A stretch of 64,000 bases of DNA from Alteromonas sp. ALT199 (GTDB taxonomy: Bacteria; Pseudomonadota; Gammaproteobacteria; Enterobacterales; Alteromonadaceae), in NCBI RefSeq assembly GCF_018619335.1, contig NZ_JAHHDX010000144.1:1-64000 (forward strand), given 5' to 3'. A program made the translations under genes and the position numbers. Of the stretch, positions 47,610-56,924 are shown one piece after another. Position 1 is the stretch's first letter. Each line of letters opens with the position of its first letter. The notes beneath the pieces are model-generated. The model did not search any database and was not told where the DNA came from. It saw only the letters and a list, made by a program, of their open reading frames with translations.

Positions 47610-49295
47610 TTACTCGTAAGAGTAAGTCAGTGTTACGCCACTATACGTAGAGTATGCGCGAAGACCAATGTGCCACGTACCTGAGGCCGGGGCATCGAAC
47701 GTACAAACTTCATTATTGCCGTTTTGATAAGGTCGGCAATCGAAGCTATTCGTTTCTGGTTGGGAACCAAATTTCACGTAAAGGTCAGCATCACCTGTTC
47801 CGCCTGAAGTACGAATGGTCATTTGAGTAACGCCTTCTGGAATAGTCCAAGTATAGCGATCCCAATTGTTTCGCGTTCCAGAAAGTCCTGTTAGTTGACC
47901 TGAAACTGGCTCTACACCCGGCTCTGAACCGCCCCCACCTGTACCACCGCCTGCACAACCATTGGTATTCAGGTAGTTATACGCATCGGCTAGCTGCATT
48001 AAGCCGTACCCATAAAGGTTGTCGCGACCTGTACTCCCCTTATCCTCAGCGGTTGCATTTAGGGCATTGCGAATTTGATTGTTAGAGCATTGTGGAAAGT
48101 AGCTCCATACTAATGCCGCACCACCAGCAACATGAGGCGTTGCCATTGATGTACCGCTTAAAGAGGCATAGGTGTTAGTTGGGTATGTGGACTGCACCGC
48201 ACTTCCTGGCGCTGCAATTTCTACTTGGTCGTTATATTGGCTATAGCTTGCACGGTTTTCGTTTGAGTCTACCGCTGCAACTGACATTACTGCATCGTAA
48301 GAAGCAGGATAAGACTTCGCACTGTTACCATCGTTACCCGCAGCAGCTACCAACAACATACCTGCATCAGTGAAACTTTGCATAGCGTTACGTTCAGTTG
48401 TGGATGAACTTCCACCACCTAAGCTCATATTAACTACGTTCGAGCCCGCATCCTGACACTGGGTGATCGCATCTATAAGGTCAGAAGCATAGGTCCACTG
48501 ACCACTATCGTTAAAGATTTTAACGATATGCATGTCAACGCCTGGATACACACCAACAACACCTTCGTTATTGTCGTAAGCGGCAATGGTACCAGCTACG
48601 TGAGTTCCATGCCCATTACCATCGTTGTACCAGTTACCTACAGCGCTATTATTCGCTTGCCCTGTTACCCCGTCATTAGTTCCCGGAAGATCAGGATGAC
48701 CCAGGTTGTATCCCGTATCGATAATACATACCTTGCGAGCTGTAGTATCTGACTGACCAAACTGATTCGCCTGTACCATGGTGTAGCCGTAAGGCGTAGT
48801 TTGTGCCATAGGCTTGCGACGTACATCCACTTCTATACTTTCAACATTAGGGTTGTTACGAAGTTTATTAAGTGCAGACTTACTCATAGTCGCTGCAACC
48901 ATCTTGTGCTTTTTAAGCTCTTTCTTAATTGAACCACCCGCTTTACTAACTTCTGATTTGGCAGAGGCAATGCTGAAAGGCTTTTTGGTTTTCAGCTTAG
49001 ATTTTGGTTTTGATTTAGCTTTACTACTATGAAGTTCATCGCTTGAAGCGGCGAACTCTACTGTTTCGCTTATCATTTCATCTTTAAACTTGATGATATA
49101 GCGTTGTTGTTCGGTATTCACCAGGCGGTCGACCGTAAGACGCTTACCCAGTGCTTGTTTCAAGGTTTGAGGCTTTTCTTTCACTTTCACTAGGCCTTCG
49201 TCTGCAGCCATTGCAGAGTTACCCATTAAGCCAAAAGATACAGCTAAAGCCGCCGCTGTTAGACATGTGTGTTTCTTATTTAATTTTGAGTTCAA
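47610..49295 (-). CDS. Secreted subtilisin-like serine protease (S8) with PPC domain
   Basis: A 561-residue extracellular protease. It has a signal peptide (residues 1-30, ending SAMAA), an inhibitor-like propeptide (about 60-160) and the S8 catalytic domain. The catalytic triad is D193 in IIDTGYN, H229 in NGHGTHVAG and S383 in LSGTSMATPHVAGG. A Gly-rich linker (about 448-457) leads to a C-terminal pre-peptidase (PPC) domain of about 100 residues. The propeptide is unusually rich in Lys and Ser. Such proteases are typical of marine protein degraders. It is a single-gene unit with its own terminator. Confidence 0.95.
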   Translation of the reverse strand: MNSKLNKKHTCLTAAALAVSFGLMGNSAMAADEGLVKVKEKPQTLKQALGKRLTVDRLVNTEQQRYIIKFKDEMISETVEFAASSDELHSSKAKSKPKSKLKTKKPFSIASAKSEVSKAGGSIKKELKKHKMVAATMSKSALNKLRNNPNVESIEVDVRRKPMAQTTPYGYTMVQANQFGQSDTTARKVCIIDTGYNLGHPDLPGTNDGVTGQANNSAVGNWYNDGNGHGTHVAGTIAAYDNNEGVVGVYPGVDMHIVKIFNDSGQWTYASDLIDAITQCQDAGSNVVNMSLGGGSSSTTERNAMQSFTDAGMLLVAAAGNDGNSAKSYPASYDAVMSVAAVDSNENRASYSQYNDQVEIAAPGSAVQSTYPTNTYASLSGTSMATPHVAGGAALVWSYFPQCSNNQIRNALNATAEDKGSTGRDNLYGYGLMQLADAYNYLNTNGCAGGGTGGGGSEPGVEPVSGQLTGLSGTRNNWDRYTWTIPEGVTQMTIRTSGGTGDADLYVKFGSQPETNSFDCRPYQNGNNEVCTFDAPASGTWHIGLRAYSTYSGVTLTYSYE

Positions 49296-49975
49296 AATTT
49301 ATTTCCTGTTTTATCTGTCTTATTAACTTCAACACTGTTTTAGTCCGTGTTTTAGAAGCTATTTGTTATTGAATGACATACAGGTATAACCATTACCTCA
49401 TACGAAATGCTCATCCATGACAACCTACGCAACTGCGTAGCAACGACCTACCTATTTGTCAGGTTTGTAGATAGCGAATTCTTACGCAACCTACTGAGCT
49501 CATACTAGGCGGCTGATCTAGATGTTGTGTATACTGCCTCAGTCTTGGTGAGCATTTTTTATACCTTTTCAAAATGCGCTTAAGAACGAAAATCTTCACG
49601 GAAGCCGCACTAGCTGTACGTTATAAGCAAATTAATATAGGAAATGGACATCTATAACTAGAAATAGGCTCGCACTTTCAAAATGTAACAAAATATTAAA
49701 CTCCTTACGCTCTCGCTAATCGCGTTTTTCATAGAACCGTACTTTCAAAACAGAACGACTGCTCTATTAACGGCTTCTAGAAGGCGCTTACATAAGTATG
49801 TAAACAGAAGGAGCGCAAAAGGGTGTGAAAGCGTAAAAGTACTTGAGGCTATGTGAGAGGGAAAAAACTAAAAGAAATGAAAAAGGGGCGCGTAGTGGCA
49901 ATAAAAAACCAGCTACGCGCCTTTCAATAGTGTTGGTATAGATGCTGGGTTCGTCACCTAAACCTTAGAAGCTTG
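49296..49975. other. Intergenic region, promoter of the subtilase and rlmB terminator
   Basis: About 680 bases. Minus-strand rlmB transcription ends near 49887-49921. The rest is AT-rich with no convincing gene; I found no clear repeat. The subtilase promoter must lie in the right-hand part of the left half (49296 onward). Confidence 0.5.
49870..49924 (-). terminator. Rho-independent terminator after rlmB
   Basis: Stem GGCGCGTAG (49887-49895) with CTACGCGCC (49913-49921), a 17-base loop, then CCTTTTTCATTTCTTTTAG on the minus strand. It lies 55 bases past the rlmB stop. Confidence 0.75.
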
Positions 49976-50716
49976 TTATAAACTGCGCTGTCTTACAATC
50001 TCATACAAACACACACCAGTCGCTACCGAAACATTCAAACTTGTCACGCTACCAGCCATGGGTAGCTTAACCAGTTCGTCACAGGTTTCCTTCGTTAGCC
50101 TACGCATACCTTTGCCTTCTGCCCCCATAACTAGCGCGGTAGGGCCTTTCAGGTCAACATCATAAAGGGTTTTATCGGTTTCACCGGCGGTACCCACAAT
50201 CCAAAGGCCTTTGTCTTGAAGGTGTTTCAAGGTTCTAGCTAAGTTTGTAATTTGAATTAGCGGCATAACTTCAGCTGCGCCACAGGCCACTTTTCGTACC
50301 GTGCCATTTAAGCTGGCAGACTTGTCTTTAGGTACAATCACAGCGTGTACACCAGCACCATCAGCCGTACGCAAGCAAGCTCCCAAGTTATGTGGGTCGG
50401 TAATGCCGTCTAACACCAAAATTAACGGCTGCGACTCTCGCTCAAGTATTTTATCAAGGTCAGCTTCATCCATTACGCGAGCAGGCTTCGCTTTAGCGAC
50501 TACACCTTGGTGCTGCTCGCCGTTCACTTTATCGTCTAGCGCTTTACGCTGACTAAACTGAACTGAAATACCGAAACGGCGCGCCTGGTTAACAATGTTG
50601 GTCAAGCGCTCATCGTTACGCCCTTTTAAAACCCACACTTCCATTACACGCTCTGGCTCTTTCTCAAGTACCGACTGCATTGCATGTAAACCATATAACC
50701 ATTCTTGCTGCGCCAT
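49976..50716 (-). CDS. rlmB: 23S rRNA (guanosine-2'-O-)-methyltransferase RlmB
   Basis: A 246-residue SPOUT enzyme that methylates G2251 (E. coli numbering) in the peptidyl-transferase loop. An N-terminal L30e-like substrate-binding domain (about 1-80) is followed by the SpoU domain with the three motifs [26 protein letters not shown] and [13 protein letters not shown], which form the trefoil knot and SAM site. It follows rnr directly (stop of rnr at 50717), the same order as in E. coli, and is likely co-transcribed and perhaps translationally coupled. Confidence 0.96.
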   Translation of the reverse strand: MAQQEWLYGLHAMQSVLEKEPERVMEVWVLKGRNDERLTNIVNQARRFGISVQFSQRKALDDKVNGEQHQGVVAKAKPARVMDEADLDKILERESQPLILVLDGITDPHNLGACLRTADGAGVHAVIVPKDKSASLNGTVRKVACGAAEVMPLIQITNLARTLKHLQDKGLWIVGTAGETDKTLYDVDLKGPTALVMGAEGKGMRRLTKETCDELVKLPMAGSVTSLNVSVATGVCLYEIVRQRSL

Positions 50717-53134
50717 TTAACGCTTACCTCTTTTATTCAATGACAATGTTTTGCCGTCGCTACTGCTTTTCGTGCTGCCGCGACCTGACGATTTACCGCC
50801 GCTACGACTAGACGAGCTTGAGCCGCCTTTACTTTTGCTCCCTTTCTTGTCAGAACGAGAGTCTTTACCAGAGCGGGGCTTGTTATCAAAGCGAGTAGGT
50901 TTGTCTGACGCCTTTTTAGCTGTCTTCACTTTTACCTTCTTGCCTTTGGTGGAGCGCAGCATAGACTTATCGAGTAATAAATCAATCTTTCTTTCATCAA
51001 GGTTTACGGCCGCAACAGTCACTTCTACTGTATCACCAAGTCTGAACTGGCGATGGCCCGATTCTCCTACCAGCGCTTGTTTTACTTGGTCGTAGTTATA
51101 GTAGTCATCATCTAGCGATGTTATGTGCACTAAGCCGTCGATATGGTATTCGGTTAAGCGAACAAACAAGCCAAAGTTAGTCACCGAGCTCACCACACCT
51201 TCGAACGTATCACCTACGTGATCGAGCATGAATTCACATTTAAGCCAGTCGGCCACATCACGCGTTGCATCATCGGCGCGGCGTTCTGTCATAGAGCACT
51301 GTTCACCAAGCTGCTCAATTTCCTCTACCGTGTAGTTTTTAGCGCCGCTTACCTTCTGTTTGCCTTGCTGCTTGGCAATAATGCCTTTCAATGCACGATG
51401 TACCACTAAGTCTGGGTAACGACGAATAGGCGATGTAAAATGTGCGTAGGCCTCTAGCGCTAAGCCAAAGTGCCCTACGTTTTCGCCATCGTAAACCGCT
51501 TGCTTCATTGAGCGCAGCAGCATAGTTTGAATAAGCTCCTCATCTACTCGACCGCGAGTTTTAAGCACTACATCGGTAAACGCAGCCGGCTCTGCATCTT
51601 CAACAATGGCATGGGGAATACCAATTTCACTTAAGTAACTGGTGAAAGCGGTAAGTCTGTCGGCGTCTGGCTTATCGTGCACACGGTATAATGCAGGCGC
51701 TTCATGCTTTTCTAACATTAGAGCGGCACTCACGTTAGCCATGATCATGCACTCTTCAATAAGCTTATGTGCATCGTTACGCACTAAAGGCACGATATTT
51801 TCAATTTTGCGCTGGGCATTAAATACAAATTTAACTTCTTGGGTCTCGAACTCAATAGCGCCTCGTTTAGCACGCGCTTTTTTAAGCGCACGGTACAAGT
51901 CCTGTAAATTGCGAAGATGAGGTACATGAGGCTCGTAACGCTGATGAAGCTCTTTGTCGCCTTGCAGAATATTCCACACTTTGGTGTAGGTTAAACGGGC
52001 GTGTGAATTCATTACCGCTTCGTAAAATTGGAATTCTTCCAGTTTACCTTGCGCACTTATGGTCATTTCACACACCATACACAGGCGGTCGACTTCAGGG
52101 TTCAAGGAACACAAACCGTTAGACAGTACTTCTGGAAGCATAGGAATAACTTGGTCAGGGAAATACACTGAGTTACCGCGCTGCTGCGCTTCATCATCAA
52201 GGGCTGAACCTGTTTTTACATAGTGACTCACATCGGCTATGGCTACCCACAGCTGCCAGCCGCCGTCGTCTAATGGTTCGCAGTATACTGCATCGTCAAA
52301 GTCACGGGCATCTTCGCCGTCAATGGTAACAAGGGGAAGCTGGCGCAAATCAATTCGGCCTTCTTTGGCTTCATCTGGCACTTGGTCGGTTAGCTTTTCT
52401 ACTTGTTTGGTTACCCCGTTTGGCCACTGGTGTGGAATATCAAACGTGCGAAGGGCCATTTCAATTTCCATACCTGGCGCCATATGCTCACCAAGTACTT
52501 CAACAATTTTACCTACTGGGTTCATTTTACGGCGTGGACGCTGAGTAAGCTCTACCACTACCACCTGCCCCATGCGGGCACCGTTGGTACTTTCTGGCGG
52601 AATGACAATTTCATGCTGTAAACGGCTGTCATCTGGCACAACCATGCCAAAGCCTTGCTCAACGAAATAACGACCAACTATAGGCTCGCTGCGCGGCTCA
52701 ATGACCTGAGTTACAAACGCTTCTTTTCTGCCACGACGGTCGGTACCGCTAATACGCGCTTCTACCACGTCGTCGTGAAGGAACAAGTTCATTTGCCCTG
52801 CACTTATAAATAAGTCACCGCTTTTATCTTCAGGACGCAAGAAGCCGAAACCATCTCGGTGACCAATAATTCGGCCTTTAATAAGCTCATCACGGTTTTG
52901 GAGTATGTATTTTTTCTGCTTAGTGAACTGCACCTGCCCTTCGCGCTCCATGGCACGTAGGCGGCGCTGAATACCAATTCGCGCTTCTTCATCGAAAGCG
53001 TTCACCAAGTTACAGATGTCAAGAAACGACAAGGGCTTGTCGTGCTCTTTTAATAAACTCATTAAATATTCGCGGCTGGCTACCGGATTTTCGTACTTTT
53101 CTTTCTCGCGCTGATAATGCGGATCGTCACTCAT
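50717..53134 (-). CDS. rnr: Ribonuclease R
   Basis: An 805-residue 3'-5' exoribonuclease of the RNase II family. It begins with a helix-turn-helix-like region, then cold-shock domains (GFGFLRPEDKSGDLFIS near residue 96), the RNB catalytic domain with DGEDARDFDDAVYCE and an S1 domain near 640-725. The C-terminal 75 residues are low-complexity, rich in Lys, Ser, Gly and Arg (from about GKKVKVKTAKKASDK), more so than I expect in E. coli. Such tails aid structured-RNA degradation and ribosome binding. It is upstream of rlmB in the usual order. The upstream gap contains a hairpin (53234-53259). Confidence 0.97.
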   Translation of the reverse strand: MSDDPHYQREKEKYENPVASREYLMSLLKEHDKPLSFLDICNLVNAFDEEARIGIQRRLRAMEREGQVQFTKQKKYILQNRDELIKGRIIGHRDGFGFLRPEDKSGDLFISAGQMNLFLHDDVVEARISGTDRRGRKEAFVTQVIEPRSEPIVGRYFVEQGFGMVVPDDSRLQHEIVIPPESTNGARMGQVVVVELTQRPRRKMNPVGKIVEVLGEHMAPGMEIEMALRTFDIPHQWPNGVTKQVEKLTDQVPDEAKEGRIDLRQLPLVTIDGEDARDFDDAVYCEPLDDGGWQLWVAIADVSHYVKTGSALDDEAQQRGNSVYFPDQVIPMLPEVLSNGLCSLNPEVDRLCMVCEMTISAQGKLEEFQFYEAVMNSHARLTYTKVWNILQGDKELHQRYEPHVPHLRNLQDLYRALKKARAKRGAIEFETQEVKFVFNAQRKIENIVPLVRNDAHKLIEECMIMANVSAALMLEKHEAPALYRVHDKPDADRLTAFTSYLSEIGIPHAIVEDAEPAAFTDVVLKTRGRVDEELIQTMLLRSMKQAVYDGENVGHFGLALEAYAHFTSPIRRYPDLVVHRALKGIIAKQQGKQKVSGAKNYTVEEIEQLGEQCSMTERRADDATRDVADWLKCEFMLDHVGDTFEGVVSSVTNFGLFVRLTEYHIDGLVHITSLDDDYYNYDQVKQALVGESGHRQFRLGDTVEVTVAAVNLDERKIDLLLDKSMLRSTKGKKVKVKTAKKASDKPTRFDNKPRSGKDSRSDKKGSKSKGGSSSSSRSGGKSSGRGSTKSSSDGKTLSLNKRGKR

Positions 53135-53459
53135 GTATTTTTAAATTACCTTTAATTACTTTGTTTACAATGTCTTCGTTTGTGGCTTAGTTCTTCAAAG
53201 TACAATGGAAAACATTGAAATATATTTTTTAGACACATAAACCATTTTTGGTTCATGTGGTTATTTGCTGCACAGTATAACAGTATTTACGGTAAAAGAT
53301 TACGCGTTATTAGGCTTATAGCGTTTACCAAACTTTTTTGCTATGAACGGGGTCTTACGCCTTTGAATATCGGATTGTCAGTAGCGAAGAATAGAAAATC
53401 TGTTGCTAAGTCAGCACATATAAAAGTTACAGCAACAATTTTGTAAACTGAGATACTTG
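53135..53459. other. Intergenic region upstream of rnr
   Basis: About 325 AT-rich bases. It holds a hairpin with arms CACATAAACC and GGTTCATGTG (one mismatch; 53234-53259) and the rnr promoter region. No gene is supported. Confidence 0.5.
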
Positions 53460-53819
53460 CTAGTAGATTGACTTTAAATTGGGTTTGCTGTTTGCGGTTC
53501 TATATAGGTCGTATGCAACCTGATAATGCATCCATGCTTGGGCACTAATACCGCTCACAGCTTCGAGCTTACGAGCAAGCTCAATGGTTAAATTCGAATG
53601 CCCGTTAATAAACCTTGATAAATGTTTTTTTGAGATACTTAAACACTGTGCAATCTCATTTTGCTTCAGCGATGATTTTGACATGCACCTGCGTTTAAAC
53701 ACTTCACCAGGATGAGGCCTTTTTAGATGTTCAAGCCTTGATACTCGCTCTCCAGTATCGATTAATGCTTTGCCTCGGTCACTATTGTATTCAATACCTA
53801 TGTGCATACTGTGTTTCAT
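53460..53819 (-). CDS. higA: HigA-family antitoxin (XRE type)
   Basis: A 119-residue protein with a HigA/VapI-type helix-turn-helix: HPGEVFKRRCMSKSSLKQNE followed by IAQCLSISKKHLSRFINGHS and LTIELARKLEAVSGISAQAW. The HPGEVF opening and the W-x-x-x-Q-x-AYDL ending are typical of HigA. An N-terminal extension of about 30 residues precedes the HTH; an internal start is possible. It overlaps the preceding gene by four bases, consistent with the toxin-first order of higBA. It should bind operator DNA and neutralise the partner. Confidence 0.82.
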   Translation of the reverse strand: MKHSMHIGIEYNSDRGKALIDTGERVSRLEHLKRPHPGEVFKRRCMSKSSLKQNEIAQCLSISKKHLSRFINGHSNLTIELARKLEAVSGISAQAWMHYQVAYDLYRTANSKPNLKSIY

Positions 53820-54115
53820 GGGTTGTATTCTCTGTAATCAAGGCTGAAACAATCGCCATCACTAAAAAAACATGTTACCGCTCCACACGGTTCTACGTTA
53901 TTAACTGTAACCGTTACATACCAAAGAGCGCTTCCTTCAGCTTTTATGGCACCAATATCTATCAAATCTGAAACTTGTGATGCAGCATCTAAGTCAAATA
54001 ACGCGTCCCAAACCTTGTGACGATATGCTATAGGAAGCCATTCATCATCACTTTGCCACATTGTAAGGAGCTTATCGTGGACGAAACTTATTATTGCCAA
54101 TGGAATATCCAACAA
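53816..54115 (-). CDS. Divergent HigB-like toxin candidate
   Basis: A 99-residue protein upstream of, and overlapping by four bases, a HigA-type antitoxin gene. The C-terminal part ALWYVTVTVNN...FFSDGDCFSLDYREY resembles the end of HigB/RelE-superfamily toxins (W-x-I-x-V, DGDA, DYH). The usual WRI[TC]F Arg is not visible, and the N-terminus is unlike typical HigB. So this is either a divergent mRNA-interferase-like toxin or another protein paired with a HigA. The gene order and coupling support a toxin-antitoxin system. Activity cannot be judged. Confidence 0.5.
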   Translation of the reverse strand: MLDIPLAIISFVHDKLLTMWQSDDEWLPIAYRHKVWDALFDLDAASQVSDLIDIGAIKAEGSALWYVTVTVNNVEPCGAVTCFFSDGDCFSLDYREYNP

Positions 54116-54335
54116 AGATTACCATAGAGGTAATTTTTCTCAAAAACATGTGCATATTTTATCCAGTTACAGATGTGTCAACTTCGATCTAAAGTCCTGT
54201 TCTCGATTCGGCGCAGCCTGACATCTGTATGTCACAAACACTCAGTATAAAAATGGGTTTTCGTTTTTGTTGCATGAGCGTTCAACAAAACAATGACATC
54301 ACTAGTTACCTTACAAACTTATAAAGAGCAGGCAT

Positions 54336-56042
54336 ATGGATAGAAGAACGTTTATAAAGCTGTCGTCACTTACTGGTGCGAGCGTGGCAGTGTCTACAGG
54401 GCTAGCGGGCTGCACAGTTAGCAATTCTGCAAATAGCCAACCACAAACTAACGCTACCTTTACTCATGGTGTAGCCAGTGGAGACCCATTAAAAGATGCC
54501 GTTATTATTTGGACACGCGCCTTGCCAACAACAGATTCAGGCTCGGGCTCGGGTTTAGCCAAAGCCGATATTTTGTGGGAAATGGCGAGCGATGCCGACT
54601 TTACTGACATAGTAAGTAGCGGTGTTGTTGAAGCCAAGGCAACCCATGATTTTACCGTAAAGGTAGACGTAACAGGTCTTAGCCCGGCGAGCCGCTATTT
54701 TTACCGTTTTAAAAGTGCCAATAATACAAGCCCTGTGGGCGAAACCCGTACGCTACCCGAGTCTGACGTGTCTAACGTTACATTCGGCATATTTTCATGT
54801 TCTAACTACCCTGCTGGATTTTTCACACCTTACATGGAAGCAGCGAAAAACGACAACATCGATTATGTATTGCACCTTGGTGACTACATTTATGAGTACG
54901 ATGGCAAGGGGTACGCAACTGAGCACGCCAGGGAAATTGGCAGAACTTACGCACCTGATAACGACACCGAGCTTTATACGCTAGAAGACTATCGCAATCG
55001 CTATGCGCTATATCGTACCGATGAAGGCTTGTTGACCTTACACAAGAATAAGCCGTTCATTGTTGTGTGGGATGACCATGAAATTACTAACGACACCTAT
55101 AAAGACGGCGCGGAAAATCACCAAGCTGATGAAGGTGATTTTTATGAACGACGCGCGGCAGCCGTACAAGCTTATTATGAGTGGTTACCCATTCGCCCAC
55201 CCTTTGGCACTGAGCGTTTAGAGATTTATCGCCAGTTTACCTTTGGTAAGCTTCTTGACTTATACATGCTCGACACCCGTGTTCTCGCCCGCGATAAGCA
55301 GCTTGAATACGCCAACTATCGCGATGCTGAAACAAAAGCGTTTGACCAAGCTGGTTTTATGAAAGATATCAGTAATCCTAGTCGTGGACTTTTAGGTGAA
55401 GCCCAACGCAACTGGCTACATTCGTCCATGCAGCAAAGTCAGGCTAAATGGCAGGTATTAGGCCAACAGCTATTAATTGGTCGCATGCTATTCCCTGTAT
55501 CGATTTTTAACGGCGTTGAACGTAAAGAGATACCAAGCCACGTACATAGGCTCGCAAATATTAAACGCAAACAAATGCAAGGTGGCGCACTTAGTGAACA
55601 AGAGCTTGCGCTCATCAATACCGTAATGCCTTACAACTTAGACGCATGGGATGGCTACCCTATTGAACGGGAACAGGTTTTGATGCAGCTTAAATCCATC
55701 GGTAAGCCAGTTATTGCCCTTGCAGGTGATACACATAATGCATGGCACAATAAGTTAACCCTGAAAGATGGCACAGAAGTGGGCGTAGAGCTTGCTACAC
55801 CAGGCGTGACATCGCCAGGTATGGAGCATTATTTAAGCATGGATGATGAAGTAGCAAAGACGCTTGCCGATGATCTTCCGCTACTCATTGAAGATTTGCA
55901 GTACTGTAATCTTCATCAGCGCGGCTTTATGACACTGATCGTCAGCGAAGACAGCGCTAAAGCCACATGGCACTATGTGGATGCGATTTTAACCCAGGCT
56001 GGAAAAGTAGCTGATACACATAGCTATGAGGTTAAGGCATAG
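54336..56042 (+). CDS. phoD: PhoD-type alkaline phosphatase, Tat-exported
   Basis: A 568-residue metallophosphatase of the PhoD family. The N-terminus has a twin-arginine motif (DRRTFIKL) and, after the hydrophobic core, a lipobox-like LAGC, so it is probably a Tat-exported lipoprotein. An Ig-like N-terminal domain (about 40-140) precedes the phosphatase domain. Metal-binding motifs seen are CSNYPAGFF, HLGDYIYEY, WDDHEITND and AGDTHNAWH near residue 467. PhoD enzymes cleave phosphodiesters and monoesters with Fe3+ and Ca2+. No Pho box was identified. It is a single gene on the plus strand. Confidence 0.93.
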   Translation: MDRRTFIKLSSLTGASVAVSTGLAGCTVSNSANSQPQTNATFTHGVASGDPLKDAVIIWTRALPTTDSGSGSGLAKADILWEMASDADFTDIVSSGVVEAKATHDFTVKVDVTGLSPASRYFYRFKSANNTSPVGETRTLPESDVSNVTFGIFSCSNYPAGFFTPYMEAAKNDNIDYVLHLGDYIYEYDGKGYATEHAREIGRTYAPDNDTELYTLEDYRNRYALYRTDEGLLTLHKNKPFIVVWDDHEITNDTYKDGAENHQADEGDFYERRAAAVQAYYEWLPIRPPFGTERLEIYRQFTFGKLLDLYMLDTRVLARDKQLEYANYRDAETKAFDQAGFMKDISNPSRGLLGEAQRNWLHSSMQQSQAKWQVLGQQLLIGRMLFPVSIFNGVERKEIPSHVHRLANIKRKQMQGGALSEQELALINTVMPYNLDAWDGYPIEREQVLMQLKSIGKPVIALAGDTHNAWHNKLTLKDGTEVGVELATPGVTSPGMEHYLSMDDEVAKTLADDLPLLIEDLQYCNLHQRGFMTLIVSEDSAKATWHYVDAILTQAGKVADTHSYEVKA

Positions 56043-56059
56043 CGTTCTACGGCTTTGTT

Positions 56060-56100
56060 AGCGTGTATAGGCTCAAGCCTATGCACGTTATTTATAAAGT
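56060..56100 (+). terminator. Possible terminator after phoD
   Basis: A GTGTATAGGCT / AGCCTATGCAC hairpin is followed by TTATTTATAAA. The loop is only two bases and the tail is not a clean T tract, so this is a weak call. Confidence 0.35.
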
Positions 56101-56167
56101 TAAAGGCTACAAACGCTACCTTACAAGTCTCACAACGCGCTTAGTGCTTTCCACAAATAGTGTGTTT

Positions 56168-56464
56168 TTAATCTGCGTTGGGCCATTGCTGAGCATCATG
56201 AAGAACACGTAGTATTTCGATGCAATTTGTAATGATGTTTTCTCGATATATAACGATAAACGGCAGGCCATTTATTACAAGTTCCCGCGTATTCTTCAAT
56301 CGGCCATGACGGCCTGCTCTAGGATGTTCTGATAAGACTTAGTGCGAACTATCAATAATGTTCATGACAACGTCAATAGCTACAGAGGGGCTATTTTTTT
56401 GAGCAATATGAGTTTCAATTTTCTCTAAATCGGTATTTGCAAGATCAGTCCATTTGAGCTGCAC
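56168..56464 (-). pseudogene. parE: ParE/RelE-type toxin gene broken by one in-frame stop
   Basis: Reading from GTG at 56464, the frame encodes VQLKWTDLANTDLEKIETHI and, past the centre, LSEHPRAGRHGRLKNTRELV followed by INGLPFIVIYR, the classic ParE signature, ending EILRVLHDAQQWPNAD at 56168. The only defect is a TAA at 56339-56341 near codon 42, between SSH and VLSEHP. All 99 codons before and after are otherwise open. The gene overlaps the antitoxin 3' end by 20 bases. A sequencing error is a possible alternative; otherwise the toxin has lost its C-terminal half. Confidence 0.8.
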
Positions 56465-56693
56465 GCTTAGCCTCCCACTTAGCTTTGACATCAGTATGGT
56501 CGGTCAAGCGTCCCTCATCAGCAGACTTCACTCCTTTTTCCACCTCTCGGATAAACCACTCTTCGCGAGCAACATACTGCTTGATGGCTTCGGCCATCAG
56601 CCACGCCCTAGGTCTATCCATCGCCTCAGCCATTTCGCCTACACGTGCAAGTGTTTCGTCAACTAATCTTACTGAGGTAGCTTTTAAAGGCAT
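56445..56693 (-). CDS. ParD-like antitoxin, ribbon-helix-helix
   Basis: An 82-residue protein with an N-terminal ribbon-helix-helix pattern: a short beta strand (ATSVRLVDE) followed by two helices (TLARVGEMAEAMDRPRAW and LMAEAIKQYVAREE). This is typical of CopG/ParD antitoxins, which bind the operator and the toxin. The charged C-terminus (KSADEGRLTDHTD...) would bind the toxin. The partner toxin gene immediately downstream overlaps by 20 bases but carries an in-frame stop (56168-56464). It is therefore an orphan, or it may interact with other toxins. Confidence 0.85.
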   Translation of the reverse strand: MPLKATSVRLVDETLARVGEMAEAMDRPRAWLMAEAIKQYVAREEWFIREVEKGVKSADEGRLTDHTDVKAKWEAKRAAQMD

Positions 56694-56864
56694 ACAGATT
56701 CTCCGAGGTTCTTTGAGAATCTTTACTGTAACTGCACCAGCATTAAATGTCTTCTTTTGCCTACGTCGACGAAGTCAGAGTTCAAACTTTGATAAGCAAA
56801 TAGTGCCAATCACAATCAGAAGTTCTAATACTTCTTCTTATAAACCATATTATTTAAGTTACGT

Positions 56865-56904
56865 CCTATTCCCATCAAGATAGGGGCATATTGACGGGAA
56901 TAGG
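56865..56904 (-). terminator. Inverted repeat after the TonB receptor gene
   Basis: A 14-bp stem (56865-56878 with 56891-56904, one G-U type pair) with a 12-base loop follows the receptor stop by 20 bases. The minus-strand tail lacks a T tract, so it may be a stabilising hairpin rather than a terminator. Confidence 0.45.
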
Positions 56905-56924
56905 TACTCTCTTATTCTTTACTT

